A stretch of DNA of 64,000 nt. Source: Epilithonimonas hungarica. Its GTDB lineage: Bacteria; Bacteroidota; Bacteroidia; Flavobacteriales; Weeksellaceae. The position numbers and the translations under genes were made by a program. Below, one piece after another: positions 32,047-40,670 of this stretch (the stretch's first letter is position 1; every line of letters begins with the position of its first letter). The notes below the pieces were generated by a model, which had not been told where the DNA came from, did no database searches, and was given only the letters and a program-made list of their open reading frames with translations. The stretch spans positions 248,001-312,000 of the forward strand of contig NZ_FNBH01000003.1 in assembly GCF_900102265.1 (NCBI RefSeq). Direction: 5' to 3'.

Positions 32047-35000
32047 TTAGCTAATAACCTCATTCTTTCTTCTGTTAAAAATCCAGAAAATAATCGGGAA
32101 AATAAGAAGCGTCAAAACAGTTGCGGTAATCAGTCCACCAATAATCACAATCGCCAAAGGTTTCTGAGATTCAGAACCAATTCCCGTAGACAATGCAGCC
32201 GGAAGCAAACCAATCGAAGCCATCAAAGCCGTCATCACGACCGGTCTGGTCCTCACTTTCACGCCTTCCATTATCGATGTATCCAGAGATAAGCCATTCT
32301 TTACATTCTGATGAAACTCCGAAATCAGAATCACACCGTTCTGGATGCAAATCCCAATCAAGGCAATCATCCCGACTCCTGCAGAAATCCCGAAATTCAT
32401 ATGCGTCAAATGAAGTGCAATGATAGCACCGATCAAAGCAAAAGGAACATTAGCCAATACCAAAAGTGAATCCTTCATATTCCCAAACAAAATGAACAAG
32501 AGGAAGAAAATCCCCAGGATACTGATAGGAACCACCTGAGCTAATCGTTGTGTCGCACGCTGCTGATTTTCAAACTGTCCAGTCCATCCAATCGAGTAAC
32601 CGTCCGGCAATTTAATTTTAGCCACTTTCTTCTGAGCATCGGCAATCGTTCCTCCAAGGTCACGGTCGCGAATCGAAAACTTAACCCCGATATAACGTTT
32701 GATATCATCTCGGTAAATAAACGCAGCACCATTTTCTTTTTCAATCGTACTGATTTCCTTCAACGGAATCTTGGCGCCATCCTGCGTTGGAACCATCAGA
32801 GAAGCGATGTCTTCTTCATTTTTTCTGTAATCTTCCGCATAACGAAGACGGATTGGGAATTTCCTTTCGCCATCAAACATCTCAGACGCTGTTTTTCCAC
32901 CGAATGCCATTTCCAAAACCGCTTGTGCATCAGCTGGCAAAACCCCATAAGCGGCCATTTTGTTTCTGTCAAGAACTACACTTATTTCCGGCTGTCCAAT
33001 ATTTTTTATGATTCCAGGTTCTTTTACTCCGTCCACATCCTTAATAGAAGCCAGAACTTCTTCCGCCAATCTATCCAACGTATGAAGATTGTCTCCGTAT
33101 ATTTTGATTCCGTTCTCTGCTTTGAAACCTGCAACAGCCTCAGCAACATTATCGGAAATCGGTTGAGAATAGTTGAAGGTGATTCCCTGATAATTCTTCA
33201 GCTTTTTATCAATCTCTCCCACTAGTTCATCATAAGTGATTTTTCTTTTCCATTCTTCTCTTGGTTTCAGACTTACGGCAAACTGTACGAAACCAAAACC
33301 GTTCGGGTCGGTTCCGTCATTACTTCTACCGGTTTGCGCCAGAACGCCCGTTACTTCTGAGAAACTCATTATATCTTTTTTGAGAACGTCAGCCGTTTTC
33401 AGAGATTCTTTAAGCGATGAACTCATCGGCATTTCTGCAGTTATCCAAAGTGAACCTTCATTCAATTGAGGAAGGAATTCTGTTCCCAGGAATTTGGCAG
33501 AGAATAGTGTAATAGCTAAGATTACAGTTGAAACCAGAAGACTTATTTTCTTATTTCTAAAAGTGAATTTGAAACCTTTCATTACACTCTTATCCCAGAA
33601 ATTCACAAATGGGTTGTTCTTTTCTCTTACATTTTTCTTTAATAGTAAATGCGACATTACCGGAACTAAGGTCAGTGTAAAAATCAATGCACCTAACAAT
33701 GCAAATCCTAGTGTAAATGCTAATGGAGAGAACATTTTACCTTCTACTTTCTGGAAAGAAAAGATTGGTAAAAGTGATGTAATGATAATCAGTTTTGAGA
33801 AGAAAATCGCTTTTCCGAGTCCGGTTCCGGTTTGTTTTATCCAACCGGCTTTTGCCATTTTGTTGAAACGTTCCATTCCGTATTTGTGGGCTTTGTGGTC
33901 AAGCATTACGAATAATCCTTCGACCATTACGACAGCGCCGTCTATGATAATTCCAAAATCGACTGCTCCTAATGACAATAAGTTAGCGCTCATTCCTGCC
34001 ATTCTGAGACAGAAAAATGCAAATAGCAATGATAATGGAATGATGATAGAAACAATCAAAGTGGTTCGCCAATCTGCCATAAAAATCAGAACGATAACCG
34101 TTACAAGAATAATCCCTTCCAAAAGGTTATGCATTACCGTTTTGGTGGTAAAATCCATTAAATTCTGACGGTCATAGAAGGTTTTCATCTTCACATCTTT
34201 CGGAAGAATCTTGTTGTTCAGCTCATCGATTTTGGCTTTTACAGCAAGAAGCACTTCTTGTGCATTTTCGCCTTTTCGCATTACTACGATTCCTTCAACT
34301 GTATCTTTTTCGTTATCCAATGAAGCCTGACCAACCCTCGGCAGAGAACCTTCGTGAACATCGGCTACATATTTTACCAGAATCGGGTTTCCACCGTCAC
34401 TATGAACCGTAATATTTTCTATATCCGAAATCGATTTTACCAGACCAATTCCACGAACGACATAAGCTTGTCCGCTTTTCTCGATAACATCACCACCGAC
34501 ATTCAGGTTACTGTTGGTTACAGCATCCAGAACTTCGGAAGGTGTAAGATTGTATTTGTCTAATTTTCTTGGGTCGATACTCAATTCAAAAACTTTATCC
34601 TGACCTCCGAAAACATTGATATCGGCAACGCCGGGAACACTTCGAAGTGCTCTATCAACAACCCAAGTCTGTAATGTTAAAAGGTCTCTTGAATCTCGGC
34701 CTTTACTTTCCAATGTATATCGAAAAATTTCTCCTGTTGGTCCATAAGGTGGCTGAACTTCCGGGTCAATACCTTCCGGTAAGCTTACAGTCCTTAGCTG
34801 ATTATTGACCATGTTTCGGGCGAAGATGTCATCCACGCCGTCTTCAAATAATATTTTGACAATGGAAAGTCCAAACATTGTGGTACTTCGGACACTGGTT
34901 TTCTTCTGAACCGGACTCATTGCCAGCTCTATTGGTGTGGTAACGAAACGTTCTACTTCTTCGGCGCTTCTCCCGTTCCATTGGGTGATGATGACGATTT

Positions 35001-35145
35001 GGGTATTGGTAACATCGGGAAATGCTTCAATCGGCATATTCTTGAAACTGATGAATCCCGCGACCGCCAAAATCGATACCCAAATGAATGTGAAAGCTTT
35101 GTTCTTGAGCGAGAATGCTATGATATTTTTGATGAATTTGTTCAT
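32047..35145 (-). CDS. CusA/CzcA-type heavy-metal RND efflux transporter
   Basis: 1032 residues, the usual length for HME-type RND pumps. Twelve transmembrane segments and two large periplasmic loops. The TM4 proton-relay signature GAVDFGIIIDGAVVMVE (near 393-409, Asp396 and Asp402) marks metal rather than drug RND; the position after VVMVE is Gly where Asn is common. FPDVTNTQIVIITQWNG and PIELAMSPVQ are typical N-terminal porter motifs. It exports divalent or monovalent metal ions from periplasm or cytoplasm through a TolC partner. Last gene of a five-gene cluster with adaptor, outer-membrane factor and a two-component system. The metal (Cu/Ag against Co/Zn/Cd) cannot be fixed from sequence alone. 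Confidence 0.93.
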   Translation of the reverse strand: MNKFIKNIIAFSLKNKAFTFIWVSILAVAGFISFKNMPIEAFPDVTNTQIVIITQWNGRSAEEVERFVTTPIELAMSPVQKKTSVRSTTMFGLSIVKILFEDGVDDIFARNMVNNQLRTVSLPEGIDPEVQPPYGPTGEIFRYTLESKGRDSRDLLTLQTWVVDRALRSVPGVADINVFGGQDKVFELSIDPRKLDKYNLTPSEVLDAVTNSNLNVGGDVIEKSGQAYVVRGIGLVKSISDIENITVHSDGGNPILVKYVADVHEGSLPRVGQASLDNEKDTVEGIVVMRKGENAQEVLLAVKAKIDELNNKILPKDVKMKTFYDRQNLMDFTTKTVMHNLLEGIILVTVIVLIFMADWRTTLIVSIIIPLSLLFAFFCLRMAGMSANLLSLGAVDFGIIIDGAVVMVEGLFVMLDHKAHKYGMERFNKMAKAGWIKQTGTGLGKAIFFSKLIIITSLLPIFSFQKVEGKMFSPLAFTLGFALLGALIFTLTLVPVMSHLLLKKNVREKNNPFVNFWDKSVMKGFKFTFRNKKISLLVSTVILAITLFSAKFLGTEFLPQLNEGSLWITAEMPMSSSLKESLKTADVLKKDIMSFSEVTGVLAQTGRSNDGTDPNGFGFVQFAVSLKPREEWKRKITYDELVGEIDKKLKNYQGITFNYSQPISDNVAEAVAGFKAENGIKIYGDNLHTLDRLAEEVLASIKDVDGVKEPGIIKNIGQPEISVVLDRNKMAAYGVLPADAQAVLEMAFGGKTASEMFDGERKFPIRLRYAEDYRKNEEDIASLMVPTQDGAKIPLKEISTIEKENGAAFIYRDDIKRYIGVKFSIRDRDLGGTIADAQKKVAKIKLPDGYSIGWTGQFENQQRATQRLAQVVPISILGIFFLLFILFGNMKDSLLVLANVPFALIGAIIALHLTHMNFGISAGVGMIALIGICIQNGVILISEFHQNVKNGLSLDTSIMEGVKVRTRPVVMTALMASIGLLPAALSTGIGSESQKPLAIVIIGGLITATVLTLLIFPIIFWIFNRRKNEVIS

Positions 35146-35288
35146 ATTTTATATTTAATCACAGATAATACTGTGGTTATTAAAATTGAATCCTTCGGAT
35201 TCTTTAAGATATGTTGATTCTTATCCATAGGTTGCACCTACAGCTACTGATATTAAACCCGATGGGTTTATTAGAAAAGCTTTAAATA
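35146..35288. repeat. intergenic spacer with small hairpins
   Basis: Short hairpins gaatccttcggattc (about 35189-35203) and aaacccgatgggttt (about 35257-35271) lie between adaptor and RND genes, with ataggttgcacctac before the second. They resemble Bacteroidota intergenic repeats. No gene and no clear terminator. Confidence 0.45.
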
Positions 35289-36371
35289 TTAGTTATTCAA
35301 AGAGCGATAGATCAATAATTGATTGGTTGTCACGATACTTTCTCCTTCGGAAAGTCCCTCTGAAACGTAAGTCGTCTCCGAATTCTGCTTGAGAATTTTA
35401 ATTTCTTTGACCTTGATATCCGTCTGAGATCTGTAAACCACCACGAAATACCTGTTGTCATCGAAAATCACAGCCTTGGAAGGGATTGCCAATGCCTTCG
35501 CATTTTCCGAAGAAGAAACTCTGATGGTCGCTTTGCTGTCAGGAATCAACAGTCCCTGCGAATTGTCCAGTACTACCCTCGCCTGCATTGCGTTAGTATC
35601 CGGGTCTATGATCTTGAAAATCTTATCAATTTTTCCATAAAAAACTTTGTCAGGATAAGACAATGTGGAAACCTGAGCTTTCATCCCGAGCGTGATTTTA
35701 TCGATATCCGCTTCATTGACGTTCATTATTGCCCAGACATTTTTGGTGTTGGCAACATCAAAGATATTCTCGCTTCTGTCGCTTCTCAGCTCCATATCTT
35801 TGTTGATGTCCTTGTGAACGATATAACCGTTGATTGGCGAAATCACACTGTAGATATTTCCTTTCTTCACATTGTAAACTGTACTGACATCATTGGAACG
35901 TCTTGAAGCGTCTTTCGCTCTTTTGACTTGGCTTTCAGCTTCCAGAACGTCTTTTTCCGTATTCAGTTTCCCGGCGTACATCTCTTTTGCAACACGAAGA
36001 TTGTTCTCTGCAACTATCAAATCGGTTTTGGAATCGCTGACATCTTTCTGAACTTCTGCCAGCTCCGTACTTCTAATCGTTGCCAAAACCTGACCTTTGG
36101 TGACATAATCTCCTAGTTCTACATTCACGCTGAGAACGTTACCGCCAACCAAAGGAAAAATGTCGATATATTTATTTTTATCAGCAGAGATCTTTCCATA
36201 GAAACTGTATTCGTCTTCGATAAATCTCTTTTCTACTTTTGCGAACGTTGTGCTTTTCAGCATTGTATTGCTTAGCTCAAAACCTTTTGTTACTTCCGGT
36301 GTTGCTTCCTCTTTTTTGGAACAGGAAAGCAATATTGCTGATAGGATAATTGGTATAATTATTTTTTTCAT
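35289..36371 (-). CDS. efflux RND periplasmic adaptor lipoprotein
   Basis: 360 residues from the ATG at 36371, giving a lipoprotein signal (MKKIIIPIILSAILLSC). Membrane-fusion-protein order: barrel-sandwich half (NKYIDIFPLVGGNVLSVNVE, GDYVTKGQVLATI), alpha hairpin (about 105-160), second sandwich half (VKKGNIYSVISPINGYIVHK), then beta-barrel (MKAQVSTLSYPDKVFYGKID). It links the RND pump to the TolC-like channel. It starts 11 bases after the TolC-family gene. Confidence 0.92.
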   Translation of the reverse strand: MKKIIIPIILSAILLSCSKKEEATPEVTKGFELSNTMLKSTTFAKVEKRFIEDEYSFYGKISADKNKYIDIFPLVGGNVLSVNVELGDYVTKGQVLATIRSTELAEVQKDVSDSKTDLIVAENNLRVAKEMYAGKLNTEKDVLEAESQVKRAKDASRRSNDVSTVYNVKKGNIYSVISPINGYIVHKDINKDMELRSDRSENIFDVANTKNVWAIMNVNEADIDKITLGMKAQVSTLSYPDKVFYGKIDKIFKIIDPDTNAMQARVVLDNSQGLLIPDSKATIRVSSSENAKALAIPSKAVIFDDNRYFVVVYRSQTDIKVKEIKILKQNSETTYVSEGLSEGESIVTTNQLLIYRSLNN

Positions 36372-36382
36372 TTCAAGTTGCA

Positions 36383-37630
36383 TTAATAAAAGATTTTGGT
36401 TTGTACTAATTGGTTCAGCTGTTCTGCAGAAATCATAATCTGTTTTTTCATCTCATAAACCTGCAAAACGGTTTGTCTGTAACTCTCCATAAAGTCTGTA
36501 AAGTCTATCAGACTCACGTTTCCGCTTCGGAAGTTTTTGAGAATCCCATTGTAAACCGTTTCCAGGTTTTCCAAATCAATTGGCTTCAATTCAAAATATT
36601 GGTCATATTGATTTTTCCAGGTTTGATATGCAGATTCTACTTGTGTCTGGAGATTCAGTTTTTGGTATTCTGAGTTTTTTTCGTTTTGCTGAATGGCGTA
36701 TTTTGCTTTTTCAACATTACCTTTATTTACTTTCCAAAGCGGAATTGGAATTCCTACTTTCAGATTGATTTCATTATTGAAAGTTCCGGAAGCCTGGTCG
36801 TATTCTGCTCCTAGATTAAGGTTTGGCGTATTAAGTGATTTTTGCCATTGTGCGTAAAGCTTGCTGTTATCAATCAATTTCAGATTATAGAGGTAATCTG
36901 CATTGTTTGCTAAAGCTTTTTCCTGAAGGATCTCCAAATCTCCGAAAGGCTGGGAAACTAAAATTTCATTTTCTTCCGGTTTTGATAAACTAGGTATGAT
37001 CCTTTCTGAACTTCCTGTCAGAACTTTCATATTCTGCTGGAAACCAAGAATATTATTATTGATCTCGATTCTATCATTATTCAATTGAATGACAATACTT
37101 TGAAGTCTTACAAAATCCTTAAGTGAAATATTTCCTTTATCTGTTTGAATTTTATAAGCGGCTAAAAGTTCATTCATATACTTCAGTTGACCATCAATAC
37201 TGATTTGCTTTTTTTGTTCGTAAACAAGGTTGTAATACGTCTCGCGAAGCTGTGAACGAAGGTCAACCAACAATTGATTGAACTGCAATTGCGAAAGTTC
37301 TTTGTTGGACTTTGCAAATTGGATTTCATTTTTCTTTTTTCCGCCCAAGTAAATCAATTGTGTGATTTCTGCGCCTTTTGCCCTCCCGACGTCGAAAACC
37401 TTTTTGTCCTGCGGATTAACAGCATTGACATAACCACTGATCTGAGGAAGTTCCCAAATCTTTGCCTGAATAATATCGGCATCTGCCATATTGATATTGT
37501 ATTGTGCGGCGAGAAGCTGGAGGTTATTTTTTTGAAATGCCAGTTCGCAGTCCTGAAGAGACATCTGCTGTTGTCCGGAAAGACAAACAAATGCCGAAAC
37601 GGATAACACCAGCGTTGTAATTTTGTTCAT
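36383..37630 (-). CDS. TolC-family outer membrane efflux channel
   Basis: 415 residues from the ATG at 37630 with signal peptide (MNKITTLVLSVSAFVCLSGQ). Two OEP repeats of long helices with TolC hallmarks: LQDCELAFQKNNLQLLAAQ, LVDLRSQLRETYYNLVYEQK, SLKDFVRLQ, LGAEYDQASG and, in the second repeat, FRSGNVSLIDFTDFMESYRQ. Partner of the adaptor and RND pump downstream. Confidence 0.92.
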   Translation of the reverse strand: MNKITTLVLSVSAFVCLSGQQQMSLQDCELAFQKNNLQLLAAQYNINMADADIIQAKIWELPQISGYVNAVNPQDKKVFDVGRAKGAEITQLIYLGGKKKNEIQFAKSNKELSQLQFNQLLVDLRSQLRETYYNLVYEQKKQISIDGQLKYMNELLAAYKIQTDKGNISLKDFVRLQSIVIQLNNDRIEINNNILGFQQNMKVLTGSSERIIPSLSKPEENEILVSQPFGDLEILQEKALANNADYLYNLKLIDNSKLYAQWQKSLNTPNLNLGAEYDQASGTFNNEINLKVGIPIPLWKVNKGNVEKAKYAIQQNEKNSEYQKLNLQTQVESAYQTWKNQYDQYFELKPIDLENLETVYNGILKNFRSGNVSLIDFTDFMESYRQTVLQVYEMKKQIMISAEQLNQLVQTKIFY

Positions 37631-37834
37631 TCTTATCTCGTTTTGGTTTTGCAAAAATGGCTTACCGAGATTAAAACGGACTTAAATAGGACTTAAAAAA
37701 AGCTTAATTGTTTGTTGAGATAAGAGATAATAGACGGATAGATGAAAGATTTTGATAGAATAATCTCTCGCAGATTTTGCAAATATTAAAAGGAATCTGT
37801 TGAACTAGCAAAATATGTGAGAGAAATTAATATT

Positions 37835-39199
37835 TTACTTGTTGAAAATCACGGTAAAGAGATTCTCTTTGTCGGAAAGTGATGTGTAGGAAATTTCTGC
37901 TCTGTGATATTCCAGAATACGTTTTACGATGCGCAGACCAAGCCCGGAACCTGTTTTGTTATGAGAATTGCTTCCTCGCATAAATGCTTCGAAGAGCTTT
38001 TCTCTTTCCTCAGCCGGAATGGTAGTCCCTACGGAAAAGACTTTCACAATAATTCTAAAATCAGTTTCCTTGATAGAAATATCAACTTCCTGATTGTCCG
38101 AATATAAAGCTGCATTTTTGAACAAATTAATGAACGTAATTTCCAATAAAGATTTGACTCCTTTTACTGTTAAAATTGAATCTTCAACACTTTCTTCATC
38201 AATTAGAAAATCCATTTTGAATTCAGGAAAATTACGATGAACCGTTTCAAATGCATCGAAAACCACCTCATCGATTCTCACTTCTTCGTAAACGCTTGCA
38301 ATTCCTTCTTTATCAAATTTGGAAAGTAAAAGCAAGGATTTTGTAAGGTCGGATAACTGATAAACGTCCTGTAACATCTGTTGCAAAGTAGTTGTGGTCT
38401 TCGGAGAATGATTCTCCAGTTGAATCAGATTCTCCAATTGAAAAGCCATTCTTGTCAAAGGTGTTCTCATCTCGTGCGCCGCACTGGAATTGAAATCTTT
38501 CTGTGACTGGAAAACGTCGTCCAATCGACTGGTCATTAGATTAAATGATTTTGCCAAAACGCCAATCTCATCATTAGAATTCTTAACACTAACCGACGAA
38601 GTAAGCTTATGAACGCTGATATCCGAGATTTCTTGTTTGAGAATTTCCAATGGTTCGAGGAATTTTGAAACCAAATAATAACTGAAAAACCAAATCAATA
38701 TAATACTTACGAAATAAGAAAAAATCAAAGTATATTTTAAAAAGTCAAGCTTTGACTGCCCTGTAACATCCTGAGCACTCGTCAAAATGTAATAATTCTC
38801 ACCATTTATTTTTCGAAGAGTCGCATAAACTTCTGGAACCGAATGTTCATTATAAATTGTTTTTTCTGTATCCAGTCTTTTCAATAAACCCTCATCCCAA
38901 GTGATTTTTTTATCTTTTAAAGTACTGTAAACCAAGTTTTTTTCTGCTCCGAAAATCATGATATTCTCATTCAGAAGAACATTATCTGAATTTTCATCGA
39001 AAAAAATGGGCGCTTCTTTTTCAAAATCTTTTGATTTCTCAATGAAATTGACCGTGAAAACCAAACGTTTCTGAAATCTTTCTTTAAACTCATCTTTTCT
39101 AAAATCATTGAAAGAAACATAAACGATAAACATCATAATCCCAAAAATAAGGGAAAATGCGATGCTTAGACCAATTGCTATTCTACGTTTCAGAGACAT
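37835..39199 (-). CDS. sensor histidine kinase of the efflux cluster (HAMP/HisKA)
   Basis: 454 residues. TM1 (about 8-30), periplasmic sensor region of about 120 residues, TM2 (about 155-176), HAMP (FLEPLEILKQEISDISVHKL), HisKA with phospho-acceptor His242 in SSAAHEMRTPLTR, and HATPase (N box INLFKNAALYS, G2 GSGLGLRIVKRIL). CusS/CzcS-like architecture. It lies 36 bases after its response regulator and upstream of the efflux genes, so it probably senses periplasmic metal and controls them. Confidence 0.9.
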   Translation of the reverse strand: MSLKRRIAIGLSIAFSLIFGIMMFIVYVSFNDFRKDEFKERFQKRLVFTVNFIEKSKDFEKEAPIFFDENSDNVLLNENIMIFGAEKNLVYSTLKDKKITWDEGLLKRLDTEKTIYNEHSVPEVYATLRKINGENYYILTSAQDVTGQSKLDFLKYTLIFSYFVSIILIWFFSYYLVSKFLEPLEILKQEISDISVHKLTSSVSVKNSNDEIGVLAKSFNLMTSRLDDVFQSQKDFNSSAAHEMRTPLTRMAFQLENLIQLENHSPKTTTTLQQMLQDVYQLSDLTKSLLLLSKFDKEGIASVYEEVRIDEVVFDAFETVHRNFPEFKMDFLIDEESVEDSILTVKGVKSLLEITFINLFKNAALYSDNQEVDISIKETDFRIIVKVFSVGTTIPAEEREKLFEAFMRGSNSHNKTGSGLGLRIVKRILEYHRAEISYTSLSDKENLFTVIFNK

Positions 39200-39235
39200 T
39201 TTTGGGAAGATGTTAGGTTTTAGAAATTAGATTTA

Positions 39236-39913
39236 TTATAATGGACTAAGGTAATATCCGAAGCCAGGTCTTGTGTGGATGAGTTTTGTTTTGAAATTTT
39301 TATCGATTTTCTTCCTGAGAAAGTTGATGTAAACTTCGATAGCGTTGTTTGTAGATTGGAATTGATTTTTCCAAACTTCGTCTGAAATATATTGTTTAGA
39401 AAGCGTCCTTCCATTTGCTCTTGCCAATAAAACCAGCAACTGAAATTCTTTCACGGTCAAATTGATTTCTTCTCCTGAACGGAAAACCTTGCTGTCTTCC
39501 GGATAAATAATCAAATCTTCGACAACTATCTTCTCTTTCTCTTCTGTTTTTGGAGTCAGTCTTCTCATTTGAGAGTTGATTCTCAACAACAATTCCTCCA
39601 ACAAAAATGGTTTCACAAGATAATCATCCGCCGCTCTCAGGAAAGCTTCTTTTTTTTCCTCGATTCCATCATAAGCCGAAATAATGATAATTGGTGTTTC
39701 GGAATTGGTTTCTCGAATGGTTTTACAGATTTCCAGTCCGTTGATTTTCGGAACATTGATGTCCAAAAGAAAAATATCATAATGCTTCTTCGAGAAAATA
39801 TCCAAGAATATTTCTCCGTCTTCCGCTTTATCCGTTTTGATTGACCGAGACTCCAAAAAAAGTGCAATTTCCGATGATAGGACAGAATCGTCCTCTAAAA
39901 GTAATGCCTGCAT
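39236..39913 (-). CDS. OmpR-family response regulator of the efflux cluster
   Basis: 225 residues. Receiver with LLLEDDSVLSSE, phospho-acceptor Asp51 (IFLLDINVPKING), Ser/Thr IIISAYD and Lys DYLVKPF. Winged-helix effector domain (LTVKEFQLLVLLARANG, NAIEVYINFLRKKID, IHTRPGFGYYL). CusR/CzcR type. It is the first gene of the metal-efflux cluster and probably activates the TolC/adaptor/RND genes. Confidence 0.92.
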   Translation of the reverse strand: MQALLLEDDSVLSSEIALFLESRSIKTDKAEDGEIFLDIFSKKHYDIFLLDINVPKINGLEICKTIRETNSETPIIIISAYDGIEEKKEAFLRAADDYLVKPFLLEELLLRINSQMRRLTPKTEEKEKIVVEDLIIYPEDSKVFRSGEEINLTVKEFQLLVLLARANGRTLSKQYISDEVWKNQFQSTNNAIEVYINFLRKKIDKNFKTKLIHTRPGFGYYLSPL

Positions 39914-39981
39914 TATGTAATGATTTATTTTACAAATATGGGGAAAAGTAATTAAGTAGAATTATGCCTAAAAATTTTAAT

Positions 39982-39989
39982 TATATTTG
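39982..39989 (+). promoter_or_regulatory. -7 box of the 40014 gene
   Basis: TATATTTG fits TAnnTTTG. It overlaps the TTG at 39987 and so supports the ATG at 40014 as start. Confidence 0.5.
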
Positions 39990-40013
39990 AGAGAATATAA
40001 AATATCAAATATT

Positions 40014-40616
40014 ATGGAAAGGCAGGAGTTAGATGACGCTATTTATAAAAAAATTCTGATGTCTGCAGAGTTAATCTTAGAAAAAGAAGCTATTAGAAGT
40101 GCGCTTATTATAGATGCTCTCCACTGGCTGGACGAGATTATTGAAAACGAAGATTTAAACAGAGTAACTGATATCCACATTTATGAAGAAGGATTTAGTT
40201 CGACCGAAAAAAAGCTAAAAAATACCATTTTGCATATGATAACATCTATCATAGCCGACAAATACACCGATGATAATTTGATGTATTTGGAAGAAATTAT
40301 TTTGTTTGAAGACAATTTTAAAAGTGATCTCAGTTTTGATTATTACTTAAAAATAGGTGGATATCATACAAAATTTTTAAATCGTATTTTGACTTTTACT
40401 GAAAATAACATTAATAGTTTCACTAAAAATAAACTCAACGCAACTGCTTTTTATATGATGAAGGTCTATGGAATGAGTTCAAGAAATAAGAAATTGTTCA
40501 ATACTGCAAATACCCTACATCAAGAAAAATATCCATCAGCTAAAAATCAAAGCACACCCAAAGTCACTCAAAAAATAATAAAATCAAAGCCAAAACAATG
40601 GTGGAAGTTCTGGTAA
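40014..40616 (+). CDS. hypothetical protein
   Basis: 200 residues, acidic first two-thirds and a basic Lys/Pro-rich tail ending KPKQWWKFW. Mostly helical (ELDDAIYKKILMSAELILEK, IRSALIIDALHWLDEIIENE, KLKNTILHMITSIIADKYTD), no signal peptide, and no recognised domain. The aromatic/basic C-terminus could contact membrane or nucleic acid. Single gene with its own -7 box and a terminator shared with ppc. Confidence 0.7.
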   Translation: MERQELDDAIYKKILMSAELILEKEAIRSALIIDALHWLDEIIENEDLNRVTDIHIYEEGFSSTEKKLKNTILHMITSIIADKYTDDNLMYLEEIILFEDNFKSDLSFDYYLKIGGYHTKFLNRILTFTENNINSFTKNKLNATAFYMMKVYGMSSRNKKLFNTANTLHQEKYPSAKNQSTPKVTQKIIKSKPKQWWKFW

Positions 40617-40634
40617 TTTTCAAATATAATTAGT

Positions 40635-40665
40635 ATAAACCCTTCAAAAATTTTGAAGGGTTTAT
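40635..40665. terminator. bidirectional terminator
   Basis: ataaacccttcaaaaattttgaagggtttat is a near-perfect palindrome between the hypothetical gene (plus) and ppc (minus). Confidence 0.85.
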
Positions 40666-40670
40666 ATGTT

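Noticed and set aside
32047-39913. Assigning the efflux cluster to copper (cus) or cobalt-zinc-cadmium (czc)
   Set aside because: The TM4 signature shows a metal RND pump but the metal cannot be decided from the sequence alone, so no gene symbols were given.
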